From Rhynchonema sp. JSB1_4 (lineage: Eukaryota; Nematoda; Chromadorea; Monhysterida; Xyalidae), in assembly GCA_030248065.1 (NCBI GenBank), contig JASAMV010004377.1:1-64000 (forward strand): DNA of 64,000 nucleotides, in the 5' to 3' direction. Below, piece by piece: positions 55,963 through 64,000 of the stretch; the first letter of the stretch is position 1; every line of letters starts with the position of its first letter. The notes under the pieces are model-generated. The model saw nothing but the letters and a program-made list of their open reading frames with translations, ran no database searches and was not told where the DNA came from. Made by a program: the position numbers and the translations under genes.

Positions 55963-56065
55963 GGGAAATTAGTGTAACCGGAGGGGAAATTAGTGTACTA
56001 GTGTACCTTGGTCGGGGACATTAGTGTATCTTAGGGGGGTCCCCCTCCCCCCAGGAACTACACTG
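55963..56065. mobile_element. Right-end fragment of a B-type element
   Basis: Words ATTAGTGTACC occur four times, followed by CCCAGGAACTACACTG, matching the right end of element B. The left end is missing. Confidence 0.65.
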
Positions 56066-56074
56066 CTCCCCAGA

Positions 56075-56942
56075 CAGTGTAGTGGCAGGCAGATGGTTGC
56101 AAGGTACCCTTGGGGGGGATGGATCCAGATGGTTGCAAGGTACCCCCTACCCAGCCTCCGGAAGGTTGCAAAGTACCGCTGGGGTCCGAAAAAGGGTATT
56201 TTTTGCATGCCTTATACTGCAAAATTGGCCAAAAAATTGGTACTTTTTTTTTGCATGTTGGCCGAAAATTTGCCTAAAATAGCTATTATGTAGGTTTGCA
56301 CGCGAAGTGCGCGATTTTTGGGGTTTTGAGGTTGAAAAATACCCATTTTTGCCTATGAAAACCACGAATTGATGGTTGCAAGGTACCCTCCGGGATGGTT
56401 GCAACGTACCTACCCTCCCCCCATCCCCCCTCCAAGGGGTGGTTGCAAGGTACCTACCCCTTAGTGGGGTTAGAGAGATGTCGGGTGTCGGGTGCCAAAA
56501 AAAGTGTAGGTGTCGGGTACCCCCAGATGTCGGGTGTCGGGTCCGAAAAAAACCGCCGACCCCCGACACTTGCGGTTCAAAACATCAGTATTGCTGAGAG
56601 AAGAATTTTGAGAGAAAATTTTCTTCGAACCAAATGTTTCCGAAGACGCAGAATGTGACATTTTGGTGTTTATTTCGTGTGAAAATACTTGAATTCAGTA
56701 ACTTGAGCCAAAAAATTGCACTCATGATGCAAATGAGCAAAAATTTGCCTGTTTTTGTTCCAAAAACAGGTGTCGGGTTTTTTTTCAAAAACTAGATGTC
56801 GGGTGCCGGGTTATTTTGCAACTGTCGGGTGTCGGGTGTCGGCTTTTTTTCTGAGATGTCGGGTGTCGGGTACCCCCCACGACCTCTAACCTTACCCCTT
56901 AGGGGGGGAATCCCCCATCCCCCCACCCCAGCCACTACACTG
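56075..56942. mobile_element. hAT-like MITE, A type (A3), split by element J
   Basis: Begins CAGTGTAGTGGCAGGCAG and ends CCAGCCACTACACTG; flanking octamers TCCCCAGA and GCTCCAGA match at 6 of 8. It keeps the core hairpin as CACGCGAAGTGCGCG near 56300. Another element sits in its right half. Confidence 0.85.
56464..56893. mobile_element. MITE with GATGTCGGGTGTCGGG word array (J), nested in A3
   Basis: Flanked by a perfect 8-bp duplication ACCCCTTA (56456-56463 and 56894-56901). The ends share only the short inverted pair GGTTAGAG / CTCTAACC. GTCGGGTGTCGGG words lie on both sides of an A/T-rich core. Confidence 0.8.
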
Positions 56943-57047
56943 GCTCCAGATTCCGATCCCTACTCGTTCATTCAGCGGGCTTCAGGCATAGATGTAGGGA
57001 TCGGCGTTGTTCTTCCTAATCTAAAGTGAACGGGGGCTAACTTTTCA

Positions 57048-57060
57048 GCGTTTATTTCAG
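57048..57060 (+). promoter_or_regulatory. Candidate trans-splice acceptor before archease
   Basis: AGCGTTTATTTCAG lies 50 bp upstream of the archease ATG with no coding sequence before it. In nematodes such a lone acceptor just upstream of a start is where a spliced leader is usually attached. A conventional 5' UTR intron is the alternative. Confidence 0.45.
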
Positions 57061-57110
57061 GTTTATGGCTTGCGCTTCGATTTCTTCTGCCTGCCTGCGA
57101 CCATCCGAAA

Positions 57111-58498
57111 ATGGAGCACGATAAAGCAGAAAACACTGCGGCCGCCGTCACGAATGATAAAATACAAGCCGACGACCTGAATCAAGGCGTGGTCGTTGGT
57201 GACATTTCGGACTTTCCTGGCATCGCCGATGTGAAATACGAATACCTGGATCATACGGCCGACGTGCAGCTGCATTCATGGGGCGATGATGTGAAGGAAG
57301 CCTTTGAACAAACGGCAATGGCAATGTTCGGTTATGTGACAGGTACGGCCAGCGTCAGCGATGCAGATCAGTGTTTTGTTTTCAATAAATGGCCATTGCC
57401 AAAAATCGCCGCCGTCACCCGACTTTGACCCAAATTTCTGGTGGCGATCATCGTCAAATTAAAATGTCAACTTGGCTGTAAAAATTGCAGTTTTGGGGTT
57501 CCAAAGTCGTGCTTTTGGTCGGAAGCGCCCTATTTCGGATGGAGCTTAGAAACGGAAAAATTACAGACGTTGACGTTACATATTTTGGTCCGAGGCGCAA
57601 TGTTTGGTTGTTCGGAGCTCTCAGCACTAACACACGTGCCGCATGCACCCAGTGTAGTTCCGGGGGGAGGGGGTCCCCCTCGGCAGTGTAGTTCCTGGGG
57701 GGGAGGCCCCCCGTCGGGTACACTATCCCCCTATCTCCCCCTCCTCCGGGTACACTATCTCCCCCAATTTTTGCCTAAAATGCCCATTTTTGGGCCTAAA
57801 ATGGGCATTTCTTGGCCTAAAATGTGCAATTCAATGTTCTCAAAAGTCGCCAAAATGCCCTTTTTATGAAGAATTTTTTCCAAAAAAGGGCAAAAATAGG
57901 TAAAAATTTTCGACCCCAAAAAGTGACTTTTTCCTGAATTTGGGTCTTCCCCCTGGGTATCTATCTCCCTCCGAAAAAAAACGGGGGTCCGCTATCCCCC
58001 CTCCGGACCAGGAACTACACTGCCCCTCGGGTACGGTATCTCCCCCTCAGGTGGTACACTACTCCCATCTTCCCCTCCGGGAACAATATCTCCTCCAGCT
58101 CCATGTTGTCAAAAATTGCCAGAATATCCTCTTATTGGGATTTTTTCCAAAAAGGGGCAAAATTTTCTGCAGACATCGACACGGTGACGGTCGAGTACAC
58201 GTTCGACATCGAGGCATCGGGTCACGACATGCACACACTTTTGTTCGCATTCCTCGACGAATGGCTGTTCAACTTCTGCGCCGAGCCGTACTTCATACCG
58301 AGAGCGGTGCGAATTGAGAGTTTCGATCGCCAAAATTGGCGAATCAAAGCGAGAGGCTGGGGCGAGTCGTTCGAAGCGCGAACCAAACATCCGCAGGGCA
58401 CCGAAGTCAAGGCGATCACCTATTCGAACATGCAGGTGCACGAACGCGATGATGATGATGGACACAAAGCTGAGATATTTGTCATCATCGATATTTGA
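57111..58498 (+). CDS. ZBTB8OS: Archease (tRNA-splicing ligase activator)
   Basis: Two exons, 57111-57342 and 58173-58498 (TGA), join in phase and give 185 residues. The start is the first ATG after the TTTCAG acceptor. An acidic leader of about 40 residues precedes the conserved core: [18 protein letters not shown] with its characteristic DHTAD, then [14 protein letters not shown], then the second exon with [34 protein letters not shown] and a C-terminal IFVIIDI. Archease promotes guanylylation and turnover of the RtcB-type tRNA ligase, so it acts in tRNA splicing and, in animals, in XBP1 mRNA splicing. The length is usual for the animal family. The single 830-bp intron carries a hAT-like MITE. 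DDX18 starts about 400 bp downstream on the same strand, so co-transcription is possible. Confidence 0.95.
57650..58110. mobile_element. Outer GGGTACACTATC-word element in archease intron
   Basis: Starts CAGTGTAGTTCCGGGGGG; words GGTACACTATCTCCCCC and GGGTACGGTATCTCC occur on both sides of the nested copy. A matching right end was not found, so it is probably truncated. Confidence 0.6.
57684..58022. mobile_element. hAT-like MITE (F) nested in the previous element, in archease intron
   Basis: Begins CAGTGTAGTTCCTGG and ends CCAGGAACTACACTG. A perfect 8-bp duplication CCCCTCGG flanks it (57676-57683 and 58023-58030). Words GGGTACACTATCTCCC surround a core of AAATGCCCATTTTTGGGCC, as in element B. 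Confidence 0.92.
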
Positions 58499-58902
58499 TT
58501 GATGTTGCGTGATTTCGATGCTGCGTGCCTTTTTCAGTCGTTTTCAGTTTTTATATTCTGATTTTTTTTCAAACAGAAATGTCTTCATTCATTTCATTCT
58601 GTCGCGTATTAACTCCTTGTGTGGATATCTGGCTGGCTGTGATACCTTTGCAATCACTGATCATCATATCTTGCAAACAATCAGACAATCGAAAAACGTA
58701 TAAAGTTGAATTCACGAAAATGGTAACGGAATTGTGCTCTCTGCGCATTGCGTAGTGGTTGTACTCAACCACGCCACATCCAAAGATTCGGGTGATGCTA
58801 TTTTTATTTTTTTTTCTCATTGGAAGGTACGAATCTCACAACTTTCCATGACTTAATTCAAGTCTGACGTATCTGTCGTCGTTCTGACCGACGTCACTCA
58901 CA
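58499..58902. other. Archease-DDX18 intergenic spacer
   Basis: 404 bp with two acceptor-like sites in tandem (TTTTTCAG and TTTTCAG) at about 58533-58547, just after the archease stop. These could serve as a spliced-leader acceptor for an operon-downstream gene, although they are about 355 bp before the DDX18 start. No other feature seen. Confidence 0.4.
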
Positions 58903-61900
58903 ATGGGCAGCGTTCAAGACCGGACGTTCAAGCGAAAGCTGAAGAAAATGCACAAGCATCGGGCGGAGAAAATGGCCAAAGTTGAGCAAAACGCCCAAAC
59001 CAAACAGGCTGACGAGGATTCGCAGGAACCGAGGCCCGAAAATGGTTGGTCACGTTATTTGCGATGTAGTGGCTTGACCTTTGAAAAATCACTCGCTGGT
59101 TTTGAGTACAGTTGCAGCAAAAGATGTTGCGAAAACGCACGTTGAAGGACATTTCTCCAGAAAAATTGTGCCTGTTTTCAGAACCTGAAAAAGCCGAACC
59201 GGCCGACATTACATTTCCGGTCAACCGATCGGGCGTTGGACTGAGCATTCTGAGTGGCACGAAATTCGATTCGCTCAAGGAACACGTGAGCGAACCGACG
59301 ATGAAAGGCATTCGCGATATGGGATTTGAGAATATGACCGAGATTCAGGCCAAGTCCATATCGCCGCTTTTGGAAGGAAGGTGCGAAATGGAAAACGTCG
59401 AAATGTATTTATTTTAACGACGTCGACTTTCATTTCAATGTTCTACAGAGATCTAATGGGCGCCGCTCGTACGGGCAGCGGCAAAACGTTGGCCTTTCTC
59501 ATTCCTGCGATCGAGCTATTGTACAAGCTCAAGTTCATGCCACGAAATGGTCGGCCGTCTCGATTGATTTTTATTGAAAATTTTCAGTCGATTTTGCGAA
59601 TTTCAATTTCACTTTTGTGCTCAGGCACCGGCTGCGTAATCATCAGTCCCACACGCGAATTGTCGCTGCAAACTTATGGCGTACTGACCGAAATGTTGGC
59701 GCATCACAAGTTGACGCACGGCCTCATCATGGGCGGGGCCAATCGACAAGCTGAACAGCAGAAGTTGGAGAAAGGCGTCAATATGCTCGTGGCCACGCCC
59801 GGGCGGCTGCTCGATCATCTGCAGGTTAAAGGGGTGCTGCCAGGAACGTGATTTGTTCCGAAACTTTTGCGGTTCGTGTTGCTGATACTATGAACATTTC
59901 GGTGTCATCTTGTCGAAATAGTAGTCAGTGCAGTGCAGTCAACAAATTTTATCTTTTAAACCTGATACTCTGTACAAATCATGGTCAACTATGTACGTTC
60001 TGCTGGTCAATCATTTCTATAATAGTCCTCTAAAATTTGAATTTCAAAATGTACATGCGGAATCGAAAATAGCACGTAGTCTCAACAGAAACGGTCACGT
60101 TTTGATGTCACGTCATAGTTTCGAGTCTTCGGACGGCACGTCACGCAGCGATTCCAGCTGAGTCGTGTCGGTCCGGTCGACTTGGAAGAATTCACGCATT
60201 TCACGGTATGCAGTCATGCACTGCTCGTGCTGTTCACTCTCGTTTGGCACTTGTATCGGTTTGGATCCTGTGAGTTTGTCAAAAAAGAATTTCAGTCTGA
60301 TGTTCAACACACAGACAATCGGCTCGGTGTCATCCCTAGTGTAGTTGACGTGAGGTTCTCCTCCTCGGGTACTCCAACCCACCAACATCGTCTTCGCCTT
60401 TTCGCCTTAAATAGGTAATTTCAGGCGTAGAATATGCATTTTGGGGACTAGCCTTCACAGTGAACTTTTTGAAAAAAAAGGTTCAATAATACACGGCTCA
60501 ATTTTTTGATCTCGAAACGTAGCTTTTCCTATTTGGTCTCCTCCTCCCGTCCGGGAGCAGCCAAATATTCTCCCCAAAGAGTCCCATTTCGGTAGCTCCA
60601 AATCCCCATCCAGCCACTGCAGCAGACCTTTCATCTTCGTCACATTTTTGCGTTTTCGCACGGCGCTCGTGCCCGGTTGACTGCCGGTAGTCGATGTTTC
60701 ACTGATGCTCCCACCTGGCTCTCGCTGTGTCTGATCATCTGGCAGATTCGGGTCGTCGTCCTGCGTATTGATCTGTGATTTGTGAAACATCATTTTGCTA
60801 AGTAAGTCGTTTTTGGTGGTTGGCGAAACATCAGCAAGCCAACAACGTACATAGAATGTGAGCAGCCGGGTAACGTCCGTGCGCAACATCTGCGAGCAAT
60901 AGACCAACTCGCTGTAGTCGCGTCGCGCTGCCACCCGATTGTGCAACACTTGCACCAGCAGCCAGATGAGCAGGGCTAGCGCGGCGACGATTGAGATCAC
61001 GCAACCGACTGGATAAGATAATGTTTCAGTTGTTGTATGTGTTTTTTGTGGATAAATAGGCCGGGAGTGTCTTTTACGCTGGTCGAAACTGGCGGCATCA
61101 TCTAAACTCCTTAGAATCCTTAATTCAAAAAAGTCGCGTGACCAAGGCCGATCCGATCCGGTCACCAAGCTTGATGTGGCTCGTACATAATTTTTTTTTG
61201 AAAAAAAGCAATTCGAATAACCAATCAGAATCCATAAGTATCCGGCGCTGCCCGAACCAGCAACGCAGAAAATGGTGCGAAAATCGTGCGTGTGGTGGAG
61301 ATGACGCGCCATGGTGATCAGAAAGAACAGATCGTTTGTTGCTGTTGTCGATTTCAATAGAAAATGCTATTCTTCCATAAAAATGCTATGAAAAAGATGA
61401 ATAACTAAAAATTCTGGTTTGTTGCAGAATACGAAAGAGTTCATGGTGAAAAATCTAAAGTGCTTGGTGATTGATGAGGCCGATCGAATCATGGACGTGG
61501 GATTTGAACAGGAATTGAATCAGATTATCCGACTGCTGCCAAGTCAGTTCAAAACGTTTTTTCTCGAGTCTTATTTTCTTCGCAACTTGGTCTCTTTTTT
61601 TGCGCAGAAAAACGCCAGACGATGCTGTTTTCGGCCACGCAGTCGAAAAAGATCGATGATCTCGCCAAACTGGCTCTGTCGAAGGAGCCTTTGTACGTCG
61701 GTGTGGACGATGATAGGGATATGGCGACTGTGGAAGGATTGCAACAGGTTCGAAATTTTAAACTTTTTTGTTGTAAAAATCCGTTCTAATCTTTTTTACG
61801 CATAATGTTCCTTTATTTTACAGGGTTACGTTGCGTGCCCGTCCGACAAGCGATTTCTGTTGCTGTTCACATTTCTGAAAAAGAATCGCACCAAGAAAGT

Positions 61901-63991
61901 GATGGTATTCATGTCGTCGTGTGCCGCTGTGAAATACTATCATGAATTGTTGAACTACATCGATCTGCCGGTCACCTGCATTCATGTGAGCGCACTGATT
62001 TGCTCTGATTCATACTTTCATGTTTAGTTTGCTGTTTTCTCTTTTTCTTGACTTCCCCCGGTTTTTAGGGCAAACAGAAACAGCAGAAACGGACGACCAC
62101 ATTCTTCACATTCTCACAAGCGACCACCGGCATCCTATTATGTACGGATGTGGCGGCGAGGGGATTGGACATTCCCGCGGTGGATTGGATTGTGCAGTAT
62201 GACCCACCAGATGATCCGAAGGTGACATTTTTCTGGCACAAGTTGATTGTTGTGCATTTTCTTTGCTGCGAATCGTAGCCGCGAAACCACCATGAGCGCA
62301 TGCGCCACTGAATAATGTCCAAAATAACAGCACATTATTCAAGCAGATGGTGTCAGTCGGACCAAGTGGCCTGCGTGTTTAGCTTTAAAATGTTCAACAC
62401 ACCGTTCTAGTTTTGCAAGTTTTCTGTTTCGGGCTGTCAGTTTTGTGTCAAAGATGTTGCATGTCTGAGGAACAGTCAGAAAAGTCAAGTCAAGTCAAAA
62501 TCCCGGCCCGATTGACACTACCGCCTTCAAGATGCAGCCAGAAACCGAAATGTAATCGATGGTTTGCGTGTCCAGGAGTACATCCATCGAGTCGGTCGAA
62601 CGGCACGGGGTGAGGGCGGCATTGGCAACGCGTTGATCATGTTGAGGCCGGAGGAGCTCGGCTTCCTGCGATATCTGAAGCACGCGCGCGTCCCGTTGAA
62701 CGAGTACGAGTTCTCGTGGAACAAAATCGCCAACATACAGCCGCAGGTTGGATGGATGCGAGAGTGTCTGGTGCGCAGTTGCATTTTGACGATGTTTACA
62801 ACTGTGAAAATTAGAAACGGAATCTTTCAAATGTGTAACCGCACTTTGACGTTGAACGATTTATGGATGGATGTAGTTCCGCCGGACGGAGAAGAAGAAA
62901 GAACATTCTTCCAAACAGTGCTGTGGCTACTTTTGCGGGGCGGGTAGGGTACATACGTGAAAAATTCGGGGCGGGTAGGGGGTAGCGTACCTGGAATCTT
63001 GGGGGGGGAATCCGGTTTGGGGAGGAGGGGGGGAAGATTTTTCGGGGCGGGTAGGGTACAATACAAGTTTTTTGGGTGCCTATTTTTATATGCTATAAAG
63101 TGCATATATCGCGCGTAGCGCGCGATTTTTTGCACTTTTAAAGGTTTTCGGTCGAAATTTGTATACTTGCGTATTTTTCCGCAAAATATATTTTTGGAAA
63201 AAAAACCGTTTTTTTTCCGGAAAAAAAACCGTTTTTTTTCCAAATATTTTTCCAGTACTTAAGGATACCCATGGTTCAAAAATGCCTATTTTGGAGAAAA
63301 TTTTGTCGGGAAATGGCCTGAAACATGCTAAAAATGCACTTAGAGATTAAAAAGTGCTCATTTTGAACTGTTTAGTACCGATTTACATTAGTTTCGACAA
63401 CATCCTTTCGTAACCCTTGAAAATATTTCGGAAATTTTTGGAAAAAAAACCGTTTTTTTTTCCAAAAGTTGCCACTTGGAAAAATTTCCGGAAAAATAAA
63501 AACGTATTTTTCCGGGCCTCGGAAAAAAAACGGTTTTTTTTCGGTTTTTTTTCCGGAAAAAAAACGGTTTTTTTTCCGGCCCGCAAGTATAGAAATTTGG
63601 GCATTTTTGACCGAAAAATGGGCATTTTGAGGGCAAAAATCGGGGCGGGTAGGGTACCAGAGCGGTACGGGTAGGGGGTAGGGTACCGGAGCGGGGCGGG
63701 TAGGGGGTAGTGTACCAGGCCGGGGCGGGTAGGGTACCATTGCGGGGACCCCCTCCCCCCAGCCACAGCACTGCTTCCAAAAATATCAACAAAAAACCTT
63801 AATGAAATATGATCCATGATGGTTTGAGTCAGAATTTCACCCCCTCAGCCATCCTTCTGTTTCAGTTGGAGAAGTTGATATCGCAGAACTACTACCTGAA
63901 CAAGTCAGCCAAGGAGGCGTACAAGGGCTACGTACGGTCTTACGACTCGCACAGTCTCAAGGACATCTTTGACGTCAACACGTTGGAATTG
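58903..63991 (+). CDS. DDX18: DEAD-box RNA helicase DDX18 / Has1 (3' end beyond window)
   Basis: Exons: 58903-59044, 59182-59380, 59449-59549, 59625-59824, 61428-61542, 61608-61747, 61824-61985, 62069-62221, 62576-62746 and 63866-63991; they close in phase over 503 codons and a donor (GTCAGT) at 63992 shows more follows. Helicase motifs in order: Q-motif segment MTEIQAKSI; Walker [30 protein letters not shown] in [17 protein letters not shown] in [32 protein letters not shown]; and [27 protein letters not shown] and the Has1-type C-terminal [27 protein letters not shown] identify the DDX18/Has1 family, a nucleolar ATPase of large-subunit ribosome assembly. The lysine-rich first exon fits a nucleolar protein. 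The second exon could start earlier (an open stretch from 59112 is in frame). Intron 4 (1.6 kb) holds an antisense gene candidate and intron 9 a hAT-like MITE. Confidence 0.97.
60113..61312 (-). CDS. Putative single-pass membrane protein, antisense in a DDX18 intron
   Basis: A minus-strand frame is open for 300 codons (61357-60455), unusually long for an intron in this window. It contains a hydrophobic span [20 protein letters not shown] followed by the basic [10 protein letters not shown], so one membrane helix with a cytoplasmic positive flank is likely. Internal splice signals (acceptor near 61007, donor near 60853, acceptor near 60768) would remove short introns. The stretch [18 protein letters not shown] is followed, after a further acceptor near 60406, by an exon with [19 protein letters not shown] and a stop at 60113. 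The exact start and joins are uncertain. I do not recognise the family. Confidence 0.45.
62916..63773. mobile_element. hAT-like MITE with GGCGGGTAGGGTACC word array (G), in DDX18 intron 9
   Basis: Begins CAGTGCTGTGGCTAC and ends CAGCCACAGCACTG. A perfect 8-bp duplication CTTCCAAA flanks it (62908-62915 and 63774-63781). Word GGGGCGGGTAGGGTACC recurs on both sides. The core hairpin is CGCGCGTAGCGCGCG at 63110-63124. Several GGAAAAAAAACCGTTTTTTTTCC palindrome-like stretches (in shorter pieces) add secondary structure. Confidence 0.93.
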
Positions 63992-64000
63992 GTCAGTGTC

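Noticed and set aside
59112..59181. Extra N-terminal DDX18 coding ([16 protein letters not shown])
   Set aside because: In frame with the next exon, but the strong TTTTCAG acceptor at 59175-59181 and phase from the first exon favour treating it as intron; not excluded.

Overview
The window is eukaryotic and almost certainly nematode. Genes are split by many introns with TTTCAG-type acceptors, there is an interstitial run of the nematode telomere word TTAGGC (as GCCTAA) near 34.9 kb, and about three quarters of the sequence is non-coding and repetitive. I cannot fix the species. Genes were assembled by eye from splice sites, checking that reading phase closes across each intron.

Genes. On the minus strand: a USP-like (peptidase C19) gene at 19.6-26.8 kb (5' end not found); a gene ending in a Lon-type (S16) protease domain at 29.4-36.4 kb (5' end not found); a long P/T/Q-rich repetitive exon at 38.8-40.5 kb; and a CK1/tau-tubulin-kinase-like protein kinase at 47.4-49.2 kb. 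On the plus strand: archease (57.1-58.5 kb), followed about 400 bp later by the DDX18/Has1 RNA helicase (58.9 kb to beyond the window end). A probable small membrane-protein gene lies antisense inside a DDX18 intron.

Repeats, by region. 1-9.7 kb: a very large fold-back whose right flank is a roughly 4 kb tandem array of a 257-274 bp unit. 9.7-19.6 kb: several short inverted-repeat transposons, many with clear target-site duplications (TSDs), plus a tRNA-derived SINE with a 13-bp TSD. 20-43 kb: introns and spacers filled with fold-backs, including a 4.7 kb one in the last large intron of the Lon-like gene, and a telomere-repeat-bearing MITE. 49.8-56.9 kb: a nest of hAT-like non-autonomous elements, up to three levels deep, in which most insertion steps carry an exact 8-bp TSD. 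Related copies sit in introns of archease and DDX18.

The strongest candidate for something undescribed is this last family. Its members share CAGTG-type ends and 8-bp TSDs, and most have a similar core carrying a CGCGCG hairpin, but each carries its own subterminal array of a different short word. Examples are GGTTGCAAGGTACC, GGTTAGTGTACC, CTCGAGATACC, ATCTATCGTCAACA, GTAGGTTGCCGCCCC and GGCGGGTAGGGTACC. This looks like terminal binding-site arrays being replaced while ends and core are kept.

The conserved genes (archease in tRNA ligation, DDX18 in ribosome biogenesis) are housekeeping and may be co-transcribed. The protease-like genes and the repetitive exon look lineage-specific and sit in transposon-dense DNA.
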